Assembly: GCA_913064925.1 (NCBI GenBank) | Contig: CAJYBN010000003.1 | Location: 1-32,554 of the forward strand | Direction of reading: 5' to 3' | Length of the DNA: 32,554 nt | DNA from: an uncultured Peptococcaceae bacterium | GTDB taxonomy: Bacteria; Bacillota; Desulfotomaculia; Desulfotomaculales; Desulfallaceae | Shown here: positions 1 through 7,384 of the stretch, in pieces | Position numbering within the stretch: position 1 is the stretch's first letter | Layout of the letters: each line of letters opens with the position of its first letter | Translations under genes and position numbers: made by a program | The notes under the pieces: model-generated | What the model saw: only the letters and a program-made list of their open reading frames with translations | Database searches by the model: none | Told to the model about the DNA's origin: nothing

Positions 1-157
1 AAATATCCAAATATAAATCTTCTCCCCCAAAAGTAGCCAGTGATGAATATAATGCACTTTCCAAGAGCCCCTTGTCCCTAATACCATAATTGCCACCGGT
101 TGATTTGATGATTCTATCGTAAATTTTTAATACAGTGTCTGTTTCCAACCATTTCAC
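1..157 (-). CDS. doc: Doc/Fic-type toxin, N-terminal part (cut by window start)
   Basis: Reads off the left edge on the minus strand; only the first 52 codons are visible. The stretch with YDRIIKSTGGNYGIRDKGLL followed by ESALYSSLATFGGEDLY is the characteristic N-terminus of Doc (death-on-curing) proteins, which are Fic-fold enzymes that in the P1 system phosphorylate EF-Tu. The catalytic HPFxDGNK motif would lie beyond the edge, so activity cannot be judged. The start is GTG at 157-155, overlapping the antitoxin stop as GTGA, with an AAAGGAG ribosome-binding site 8 nt upstream. This is typical translational coupling in a toxin-antitoxin operon. Family assignment is confident; intactness is unknown. 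Confidence 0.85.
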   Translation of the reverse strand, partial: MKWLETDTVLKIYDRIIKSTGGNYGIRDKGLLESALYSSLATFGGEDLYLDI

Positions 158-321
158 TTGGCTAGCTCCTTTAACGCCGGTTTATATCTTTCAATAATTT
201 CTTCGGCAACTCTTAGCTGTTTGTTTTTTTCTAATCGTTTTTTTAAAGCCTCCAGAATACTTTCGAGCTCATCAGGGGACAAGCTGGCAAGTTGTTCGAC
301 AAGGTTATCATTGGTAGTCAA
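154..321 (-). CDS. Small antitoxin of the Doc pair (55 aa)
   Basis: A TTG start at 321 follows a strong GGGAGGTG site; 55 codons end in TGA, which overlaps the toxin GTG. The protein is short, charged and predicted helical (core NLVEQLASLSPDELESILEA, then KKRLEKNKQLR and a C-terminal helix ERYKPALKEL). It sits in the antitoxin position directly before doc. It lacks a recognisable Phd/YefM or AbrB DNA-binding fold, so it may act only by capping the toxin; that is inference. A decayed sequence similar to its N-terminal half lies at 14747-14860 on the plus strand. It is called an antitoxin from context and size, not from a known motif. Confidence 0.72.
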   Translation of the reverse strand: MTTNDNLVEQLASLSPDELESILEALKKRLEKNKQLRVAEEIIERYKPALKELAK

Positions 322-468
322 GTATTACACCTCCCTTTTTGTGATGCAATTCTATAATAAGTTTACCAAAAAATAAAGCTTGGCTAGACATCGGCCGCAG
401 AAAGATTTGCTGAGAATGGCAAAAAAATTGTTACAAGAAAAAGGAAAAACCTTGAGGAGTGAGAATAT

Positions 469-822
469 ATGCGCAAAGCCGACTTTCAAGCGCGGATCAA
501 AAAAATCGAGATTGTGAACAGGGTGCCGGCCGACGGATGGTCCCAGTCCATCCGGGTGAACCTGGACGAAATCGAGCTGACCAACGAAAACTTACTGGAG
601 CTGCGGCAGTTCCGGCCCAACGAGCCGGTGAACGTGATTATCAAGCCCGCCGAGCCCAACCTGTTCGACGTAGCCGGTTCCCGCACCCAGGGTGTGGAAC
701 AGCCAAAACCCGCCAACGGCCGGGCGCCGACCCTGGACGACCCGGAGGACTTTTTAACCATTACGGAAGATGACGAGGATGTCCCGCCGCCCGGAAAAGT
801 AATTAAAGAATTCAAGGTGTAA
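469..822 (+). CDS. Hypothetical protein, 117 aa
   Basis: ATG at 469 with a GAGGAG site 7-8 nt upstream. The N-terminal half (about residues 1-62) looks like a compact alpha/beta domain with charged strands, for example QARIKKIEIVNRV and EPVNVIIKP. The C-terminal third is proline- and acid-rich (PEDFLTITEDDEDVPPPGK) and probably disordered. No catalytic motif, membrane segment or signal peptide is visible. It is followed 88 nt later by another small gene in the same direction that has its own ribosome-binding site; the two probably form one transcript ending at the terminator at 1278. Its G+C-rich codon use contrasts with the more AT-rich SEC-C gene downstream. The function is not recognised; small genes of this kind also occur in integrated elements, but nothing here proves that. 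Confidence 0.7.
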   Translation: MRKADFQARIKKIEIVNRVPADGWSQSIRVNLDEIELTNENLLELRQFRPNEPVNVIIKPAEPNLFDVAGSRTQGVEQPKPANGRAPTLDDPEDFLTITEDDEDVPPPGKVIKEFKV

Positions 823-910
823 AGAAAGCCGTAGGATATAACGGCCCCCCGGCCGGGCTGCCGCGTGATAAAAAAATCCAAGGCCAGGATATGAGAAAGG
901 AGCGGCATTT

Positions 911-1276
911 ATGAAGGTAGAGCTCACCCTGGAGGAAATCAACTGCCTGATGAACGCCCTGAACCTGGCCCGGCGTTTTTACGAAAAGACAAACCAGGTC
1001 GACCGGGCCAAGGAAGCGCAGCAGGTGCATGACCTGCTGGCAGGCGCCGGCGAAATCCACGCCCACGTGGCGCTGCAGCACATGACCGAGGCAGGACAGA
1101 AAGAATACCGGGAGCTGCTGCGCAAGCGGGAAGCCAGGCTTAAAGGCAATGGAAAGGTAATTGAGCTGTACCAGTTTGCGCCCGTTGACGAAGACGACCC
1201 CAACGAAGTTAGCGCGGATCGGGAGATAGGCAGGATAGCCCGGGATTGGGCCAGAGAAACAAAAGATAAAGACTAA
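911..1276 (+). CDS. Hypothetical helical protein, 121 aa
   Basis: ATG at 911 with an AGAAAGGAG site about 8 nt upstream. The sequence is almost wholly alpha-helical and charged: a first helix LTLEEINCLMNALNLARRFY, a second with DRAKEAQQVHDLLAGAGE, and a third with QKEYRELLRKREARLK. It ends in an acidic tail (APVDEDDPNE) and a short charged helix. There is no signal peptide, membrane segment or metal site. The helices could form a coiled coil or a small DNA- or protein-binding bundle. It lies in the same transcript as the 117-aa gene upstream and stops immediately before a rho-independent terminator. The gene is real by ribosome-binding site, codon structure and terminator; its function is unknown. 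Confidence 0.72.
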   Translation: MKVELTLEEINCLMNALNLARRFYEKTNQVDRAKEAQQVHDLLAGAGEIHAHVALQHMTEAGQKEYRELLRKREARLKGNGKVIELYQFAPVDEDDPNEVSADREIGRIARDWARETKDKD

Positions 1277-1277
1277 A

Positions 1278-1302
1278 AAGCCCCTTATGGGGTTATTTTT
1301 TT
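1278..1302 (+). terminator. Rho-independent terminator after the two small genes
   Basis: An AGCCCC / GGGGTT stem with a TTAT loop is followed by a run of seven T. It starts within a few bases of the stop codon at 1276 and separates the small-gene pair from the SEC-C gene. Confidence 0.8.
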
Positions 1303-1326
1303 GTCCCGCTCTCAAGGATGATCCAA

Positions 1327-2238
1327 ATGATTGAAGAGGCAGTTATGCACCTTCTTCGTAACAACTCGGACCTGCATGAGCCTTACACAATGCTGAGAAC
1401 TTATGTCGAACGCGATATGGATACGTTACCTGAGAAGTTTTGGGAAAATCTTAAGGCGCTAAAAGCTGCGGCTGTTAGTGAAAAAAACCAGACTTTTGCC
1501 AAAACCATTTGGTGCTTGGAGACGGCTGGCAAAGTGCAGGATTATTTCATCACAGCGTTCACTCTATGCCGTCAAGATAATTTCTACGGAGGTTGGTGTT
1601 ATTTTGAGCGGTGTGAGATTCAATTAGCATCACTTGACCGACATTTTCGAGAAGAGGACAGCGAATTTGGACTCAATTTCATCCGAGAGCATTACCCACG
1701 ATTCCAATTTCTGTTCCCTTACCGGTTGTTTATTAGTCCGGGTTTTATAGTGAAAGAGGCCCGTTGTTCGATTTGTGATGAAGTCATCAAGCTCCGTGGC
1801 GGATGTGGTCATATCAAGGGGGAAATTTACGACGGAGAGTTATGTGTATGGAAGATTACGGGGGCCGATTTCTTAGAGGTTTCATTAGTAGAAAACCCGG
1901 TCCAGAAGTATTCTGTGGTTTTTCCTCAGGACGGCTCATACAACTACGCTCTAATAAAATATGTAGTTGATGGGCTGCGTTCCCCGTGGCATGCATGGGA
2001 CTATGATAGGATCATGATTGAAACGGATGAGCCGCTGTACCCTGGTGTGGGTCAGAATGAACAATGTCCCTGCGGATCCGGCAACGAGTTTAGGCTATGC
2101 TGTATTAACAAAAGAAAATTTCGTGAGCACTACCAGGTGTTTTTCTCGGTTCCGCCGCCCAAAGAACTACCAAACTACGTTCCCACCGCAGATTATCGTA
2201 TACCAAATAAAAGGTATCTCCCTAATCGAAATAAATAG
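1327..2238 (+). CDS. SEC-C zinc-motif protein (two zinc sites), 303 aa
   Basis: Cytosolic protein carrying a C-terminal SEC-C motif (CPCGSGNEFRLCC, about residues 247-259), the zinc-binding module first known from the SecA tail and found in many uncharacterised proteins. A second probable zinc site lies at about residues 147-173 (CSIC, then CGH, then a Cys after YDGEL). The N-terminal 130 residues are helical and rich in aromatic residues, with no known domain. ATG at 1327 is preferred over the in-frame ATG at 1318 because the AAGG at 1314-1317 is correctly spaced only for 1327. A terminator lies just upstream, so it must have its own promoter. The gene is more AT-rich than its neighbours, and its 3' end abuts the broken end of yhaM, which suggests insertion. 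The biochemical role is unknown. Confidence 0.75.
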   Translation: MIEEAVMHLLRNNSDLHEPYTMLRTYVERDMDTLPEKFWENLKALKAAAVSEKNQTFAKTIWCLETAGKVQDYFITAFTLCRQDNFYGGWCYFERCEIQLASLDRHFREEDSEFGLNFIREHYPRFQFLFPYRLFISPGFIVKEARCSICDEVIKLRGGCGHIKGEIYDGELCVWKITGADFLEVSLVENPVQKYSVVFPQDGSYNYALIKYVVDGLRSPWHAWDYDRIMIETDEPLYPGVGQNEQCPCGSGNEFRLCCINKRKFREHYQVFFSVPPPKELPNYVPTADYRIPNKRYLPNRNK

Positions 2239-2912
2239 GTAATAATGTTATCAAGTGAAACATCGTCGGTATAATCTATATCGGCCCGGACCCGGTATTT
2301 TTCTATTTTGCCGATATCGTGCAGTAAGGCCCCCGTGACCAGCAGGTCCCGGTCAACCCGGGGATAAGCCGCCGCCACCCCTTCGGCGGCCTTGACCATA
2401 CCCATGCTGTGCTGCCACAGCCCGCCCAGCAGGGCGTGGTGATTGTGCTTGGCGGCCGGGCTCCCGGCCATAGCTTCCATCAGGTTGTGGTCATTGGCCA
2501 TCAGCAAAAGCAGCTGCTTTAAATGCGTTGTTTTGATGGTGGCCGCGATGTTGAGCCAGGTTTCCCGTACTTCTTCCCTGGTGACGCCGGTTGAAGGAAT
2601 AAACCTTTCCGGCACCACCTGGTCATCCGGGCACTTTTCCACGGACGCCAGGTTCAGCTGGATGGCCCCGTTGTATTCGGTGACGCGGCCGGTTACTTTG
2701 ACTACATCGCCGGCCCGGCAGCAGTTGTTGACTTCTTCCGCCTGTTCCCATACCAGGCCTTCCACCCGGCCCGTTTTGTCTGCCAGGGTAAGCCTGAGGA
2801 AAAACCCTGTTCCATCCCGGTAAGGCAGTAATTTCTTGCCGCGCAGTGCATAAGCGCCGTTTACCTCGTCCCCGAGCTGCAGGTTGTTAATACTTGTGCC
2901 GTCCACTGTCAT
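2193..2912 (-). pseudogene. yhaM: 3'-truncated YhaM-type 3'-5' exoribonuclease
   Basis: The N-terminal half is an OB-fold nucleic-acid-binding domain (GYxLR-like start, then TGRVEGLVWEQAEEV and VVKVTGRVTEYNGAIQLNL). It is followed by the first part of an HD phosphohydrolase domain with LWQHSMGMVKAAE and the metal motif ALLHDIGKIEKY. Family similarity ends after DIDYTDD (about position 2261). The remaining residues read antisense through the end of the SEC-C gene and resemble nothing in the family, so the last third of the HD domain (roughly 60-80 residues of a ~310-aa enzyme) is gone. The start ATG at 2912 has AAAGGGAGGGA directly before it; an upstream TTG at 2975 is less likely. The missing helices carry later HD ligands, so the product is probably inactive. 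Confidence 0.78.
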
Positions 2913-2988
2913 TCCCTCCCTTTGGAGTTTGCCCTTTGTAATTACATGGCCCTGGCGTAGGCTCCCATCTCCCAAATCTCAAATCAAA

Positions 2989-3702
2989 TCATCTTAATTC
3001 CACCACATCTACATCTAAACCCTGCCGGTTAACTTCAAATCTATCTGACGTTAGTAACTCCCCCAACTTTACATTTATATCAAAAGGAAACAAAGCCGGA
3101 GCGCTAATTAAGCTTTGATAGGTTATCGTTCTTTGGTCAATACAACGCAAATAGCATTCCAAAAGCCATAGTTTAAGTTCTTCATTTTCAATCACTATTT
3201 TATTAGCAGCAACATATTCACCTTTTACGTCAGTATCCTTAAGGGCCCCCCAAAGAGATAACGAACGGAGCAGTCGCTGCACTGCCCAATTTAATGAACT
3301 CCTGTCTCCCCAGCTTTCAATAATCCGTTTGTGCACCTGGGCCAGGGTTATTTCATCTTGCAGGGATAATAGCCGTCCGATTACAGTGGTAACATCCCTG
3401 AATAAGGGGTAAGCCAGTAAACACAAGCCCCAGTGCAACGCTAGCCGTTCTTCTGTTTTTACTTTGCGTAAAAACTGCAGAGCCTGATCCCGCAAGGAAA
3501 CATCTTCCTCAGGCACCGAAACCCATATTCTCATTAAAACATTGATATGTTTACGCCTCGATTCACCACCTTTTATTATGTCTGATAAATAACCATCCAT
3601 TTGTTCTTTTATACGTTTAGCATCTCTTTCATCGTTATATAAAAAAGCCAGTTTATCCAACCAATCCAGCTGGATTTTCTTTTCCATGCCTATTCGCTTC
3701 AA
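2989..3702 (-). CDS. Last gene of BREX-3 operon (BrxA-position protein)
   Basis: A roughly 237-aa, mostly helical cytosolic protein with no membrane segment or signal. The block ALHWGLCLLAYPLFRDVTTV (about residues 90-110) followed by ITLAQVHKRIIESWGDRSS and VQRLLRSLSLWGAL looks like a helix-turn-helix or winged-helix core. It is the gene directly after pglZ, the place where type 3 BREX loci carry brxA, a small helical protein. I cannot confirm homology to BrxA by eye, so no symbol is given. The most likely start is TTG at 3702: it overlaps the pglZ stop as TTGA and has GGAAGGA about 8 nt upstream. GTG 3720 and ATG 3687 are alternatives without a well-placed site. There is no frame lesion. 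Confidence 0.68.
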   Translation of the reverse strand: MKRIGMEKKIQLDWLDKLAFLYNDERDAKRIKEQMDGYLSDIIKGGESRRKHINVLMRIWVSVPEEDVSLRDQALQFLRKVKTEERLALHWGLCLLAYPLFRDVTTVIGRLLSLQDEITLAQVHKRIIESWGDRSSLNWAVQRLLRSLSLWGALKDTDVKGEYVAANKIVIENEELKLWLLECYLRCIDQRTITYQSLISAPALFPFDINVKLGELLTSDRFEVNRQGLDVDVVELR

Positions 3703-5636
3703 TGCTGCTCTTCCTTCCACAGTCTAATAAATGGCACAATAATTTCTTCAATACTTATACCACCGTGGCTTACAACACTCTTGCCCTTGGTAATATATGC
3801 AGTTTCATCTTCCGCCAGCAATATGTGAATATCTTCCGGTAAACCGTATTTATTTGGCCAGGCAATGGACTTTGTTTCTTCCATCGCTTCTCGCAAAAAC
3901 TCCTGGTTTTGATAAATTCTAAATCTTTCACCCTTACTATCTACCAATACCCCCTGGTTAAGCTTACCCTGGCCAACTGCCGCCACGTTTCCGTGATCCG
4001 AGGCTATATATACTTTAAAGTTATTTGCCAGTAATTTATCTAATAAACTTTGCAAGTACCCCCCCTGCATCCAAAGCTCTATATCTTGGTACATTCCTTT
4101 GGTACCCAGTTGCTGGCCGTGTACCATTTTGTCTACTTTATCAATAACCAGTCCCAGAATCTGTGTTTTAGGATCTGATAACAGTGAATCCAATTCTGAA
4201 CCGTCACCATCGCCCAATTCCTTAACCAGTTTTATATTAAAGGCTTTAAAACCTTCATTTTCCCAAAAACGCTTCCATAATTGATCCTCTTTATTAGTGG
4301 TAAATAAAGAGTCTTTAAAATATCTCGGCGGTTCCCCGGCGAAAATCGCCTGGCGGGATACCGAAGTCATGGTGGGCACCCAGGCAAAAGACGAGCCTTC
4401 TTCAAACCTAACCCCGGAAGCCTTCAACAAGTGCTTTTTAACCAGTAGCCACTGGTCCCAGGCCATACCGTCAAGAACCACTAAAGCCAACCTTTGCCAG
4501 CCATTTTTTCTCCCCTGATAACCAAGGAATTTCGGTATATGATGCACCATTACAGGATTTTTGATATAAGGTAAATTGCTTAGAGTACCATACTTAACCA
4601 GCAACCATTCTTTAAACAGCTTGCCAAGCTCACGATAAACCCCGTTAAATCTATCTTTAATCGCCCGGGGCAAATTTTCGACTTCATGCACTATTACCTT
4701 GGCCTCCGCCAAAACGGGAGCAACATTCAACCAGTGCTGGTAGGAAAGGTTTTCCTGGTGTAGTAATTTCTCCAACTTTTCAATGAGCAGTGTTAACCTT
4801 TGTTCCCCGTGGGTATCCTGATACCCGGCAATTCCCACTTTAGCCCAGCCGGGCAGATTGTCTGCTCCCTCAGTAACATCAACGGGCGTTAAAATACCTT
4901 CCAAGAAAAGGTTATCGATATATACCCGGATATCATTATGTTCAAAGGGTACCAGCGTTTGACCGCCGCCTTTAATTTTATTGTAGATAAAAAGTCTCCA
5001 CTGTTCTTGTAAAAAGCCCCAGAATTCCTCCCGGCCGGCTAATAATTTTGCTCCGTTTATACCTGTAAAAAATTCTTTGCCTTGCAGTTTTTCATTGATA
5101 AATTCAATTAAATCCTCTGATAATTGAACCTTACGATAATGTAAGGAAATTAATATCCTGATAAACTGTTCAATGTTTTTGATTAAACCGGGAACCAATT
5201 CGTAGACATGCTGTAACACAAACTCCCTGGTACCCTGATCCCCCAGCTTTCCTCCATCATATTCGGAATAAGCTTGGTATAAAGCACCTATTACATCCAT
5301 ATCCAATTGTTTCAGCACCGGGTAACTGAACCTGGGGAAAAACTCAGCCAAACTCAAGCTAACAGGTACCCCAACCTGCAGCACATCATAGGGCAAGACA
5401 TTTAAATTATGATCCCGCACTTGCACAATTAATTTGCGATCGGTTTGGTCTCGAAACTCAGCTTCATAAACATACCGGAAAGCAACCGGGTCGTTATATT
5501 CTACAACTTCAAAGCCCTGTCCGGTCAAATTACCCAGAATACTTTCCTCCTGAAGAATTCCATCAGGGTCCGCTACCAGAATAATTCTGTGCATTTCTAA
5601 ATTGAACTTTTCCAATACCCTTTGATACCAAAGCAT
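3699..5636 (-). CDS. pglZ: BREX-3 PglZ alkaline-phosphatase-fold protein
   Basis: At 645 aa this is full length for the BREX type 3 version of PglZ, the core component shared by all BREX systems. The C-terminal half is the alkaline-phosphatase superfamily domain: metal-binding LALVVLDGMAWDQW (D389), the nucleophile region VPTMTSVSRQAIFAG (about 420-434), GLVIDKVDKMVHG (about 495-507), IASDHGN (D547, H548) and the conserved end VVSHGGISIEEIIVPFI. The N-terminal half (1-330) is the less conserved helical PglZ region, starting with a Rossmann-like RIILVADPDG. ATG at 5636 abuts the TAA of the helicase remnant and has GGAGGG 8 nt upstream. The sequence is uninterrupted and all metal-site motifs are present, so this protein should fold even though its neighbour brxHII is broken. 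Confidence 0.9.
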   Translation of the reverse strand: MLWYQRVLEKFNLEMHRIILVADPDGILQEESILGNLTGQGFEVVEYNDPVAFRYVYEAEFRDQTDRKLIVQVRDHNLNVLPYDVLQVGVPVSLSLAEFFPRFSYPVLKQLDMDVIGALYQAYSEYDGGKLGDQGTREFVLQHVYELVPGLIKNIEQFIRILISLHYRKVQLSEDLIEFINEKLQGKEFFTGINGAKLLAGREEFWGFLQEQWRLFIYNKIKGGGQTLVPFEHNDIRVYIDNLFLEGILTPVDVTEGADNLPGWAKVGIAGYQDTHGEQRLTLLIEKLEKLLHQENLSYQHWLNVAPVLAEAKVIVHEVENLPRAIKDRFNGVYRELGKLFKEWLLVKYGTLSNLPYIKNPVMVHHIPKFLGYQGRKNGWQRLALVVLDGMAWDQWLLVKKHLLKASGVRFEEGSSFAWVPTMTSVSRQAIFAGEPPRYFKDSLFTTNKEDQLWKRFWENEGFKAFNIKLVKELGDGDGSELDSLLSDPKTQILGLVIDKVDKMVHGQQLGTKGMYQDIELWMQGGYLQSLLDKLLANNFKVYIASDHGNVAAVGQGKLNQGVLVDSKGERFRIYQNQEFLREAMEETKSIAWPNKYGLPEDIHILLAEDETAYITKGKSVVSHGGISIEEIIVPFIRLWKEEQH

Positions 5637-7381
5637 TTAATAGCCCTCCACATAAACCAGGCATACCGGAGTTAATTCCGGAATAAAATTCTCCTTTTGA
5701 GCCATGCGCCCCCTCCAGAGATGTTCCTCCCGGTCCAGCTGTTTAAGCCGGTGCTCCCTTACCCCTTTAAGCCCCAAACGGGAAATTGCCTCCCGGCGCA
5801 AACGAAAAGCCAATTCACCTTTTTCTCTTTCCCGATTGAGCCTTTGCCGGTATAACTGCTCTATTTCTTTAAAAAGGCTATAGCCATGTTGTTTTATTTT
5901 TTCTTCCAAGGTTTCTAAAACATCGTCGCCCTTTTTAAAACCTATAAAATGTATCTCTTGTCCCTTATCCATAAACCTGTCCCAAATGTACTTGGCAGTT
6001 GGTAAATAAGACTTACCCTCTTCGGACAGAAAAACAGGAAACACCCTATCCATTCTCTGGTCCGTGCCATTAAGGCCAATTCCCCAAAGGGACCAGTACC
6101 CTTTAATGCCTTCCGGCAAATCTTTAAGCTGCAGAACTGGTACCGGCTCGCCCGGTACAAAAATATGCCGGGCCATTAATATTTTCAGTATTTTTTCTTC
6201 CTGGAGCGTCAATTTTTTACCAATACCCCAACCAGGCTCTTGCCCCCCGAAGGTTACATCTTCAACAACGATTCCATAGCATTTCCTGGCTGTCCAGTTC
6301 CCAAAAATCTATATCCGGGTCAACATCAATATCCGGTATTTGTTTTAAAACCTCCAAGCGTTTCTCCAGCGCTTCCCGTATAGCCCTGGTGCTGCTGGTC
6401 ACCATCCGCTGCATAAGCACCATTAAAAAGCCAATATAATTTTTCTTTTCCAGCAAAGCTTGATTGTAACCCTGCCTGACATACTCGGTAACCGCATGGT
6501 AAAGTTTTTGCTGTTCGGCATGGCGGGCTTCCCAGCTAACCGGCACCAGTTTGGTAATGCGGGGTTGGAAAAGTTTACGCCCATGTGCATCTATGGCTTC
6601 CCTTTTCTCTGTGCGAATAACATAAAGCGCTACCTGTTCTTTAACAATGGCACTGGCATTGGGAAAAGCATCTCTATCAATTAACGTCATCAGCCTGTAA
6701 AAGCCGTCTGTTTTACCCTGGTGTGGAGTGGCGGTAAGAAGCAATAAATATGGAGTTGCTTCTGATAACGCTTTGCCCAACTTATACCGGGCCACCACCT
6801 CGGTACTGCCGCCCATTCTGTGCGCCTCATCCACAACCACTAAATCCCAGCCGGCATTTATTACACTATAAAACCGCTCCTGGTTGTAACGGGCCAGTTG
6901 TTCTTTGCTCCAGCCCTTGCGCGACTCAACGGGCTTGATAGCGTCCATCGGGCACACTACCTGGTTGTACTGTTGCCAGGGGTTCGCTTGACCGGGTATA
7001 ATGCTCAAGGCACTTAATTCCCCGGGGATAAGCAAATGAAAATCTTCGTTAAAATGATTTTTCATTTCCTGCACCCACTGGGCTACCAAGCCTTTGGGGG
7101 CCACGATTAAAATTCTCTTTACCAGGCCACGCAGTTTTAGCTCCCGGATAATCAACCCCGCTTCAATGGTTTTACCTAAACCCACTTCATCAGCCAGTAA
7201 ATAACGCACCTGGTTCCCTGAAATAGCTCTGTTCAAAGCATATAACTGGTGAGGCAGGGGACCAAAAACCCAGTATCCATGCGGATTATTAATTTAGCGG
7301 TTTCCAAGGGTGCGAAAATTAAGTTTAAATTAAAACCCACGCAATATTTGCCGTGCTTTCCATTACTTATGACAAAAAAGA
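5637..7381 (-). pseudogene. brxHII: BREX-3 helicase BrxHII, broken by internal deletion and frameshifts
   Basis: Three pieces of one SF2 helicase. (a) 7382-7294 encodes a fragment ending FNLNLIFAPLETAKLI in a frame different from the next piece; a one-base loss near 7290 and an in-frame TAA separate them. (b) 7291-6262 has PHQLYALNRAISGNQVRYLL, Walker A ADEVGLGKT, Walker B VVVDEAH, LLLTATPHQGKT and the linker up to ELDSQEML. (c) 6295-5637, in another frame, resumes at GIVVEDVTFGGQEPG and runs through GYWSLWGIGL to the family C-terminus. Everything between is missing: the whole second RecA domain with motifs IV-VI, roughly 300-400 residues in a normal ~950-aa protein. The region before (a) is also short. 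ATP-driven translocation should be impossible. The assignment rests on motifs and on its position between pglX and pglZ. Confidence 0.85.
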
Positions 7382-7384
7382 TAA

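Noticed and set aside
486-908. 140-codon minus-strand frame over the first small plus-strand gene
   Set aside because: It lacks a ribosome-binding site, while the plus-strand genes at 469 and 911 have good ones and share a terminator.
2913-2975. Upstream TTG start for the YhaM remnant
   Set aside because: It would add a non-conserved N-terminus; ATG 2912 begins the conserved OB-fold and has a purine-rich site directly before it.
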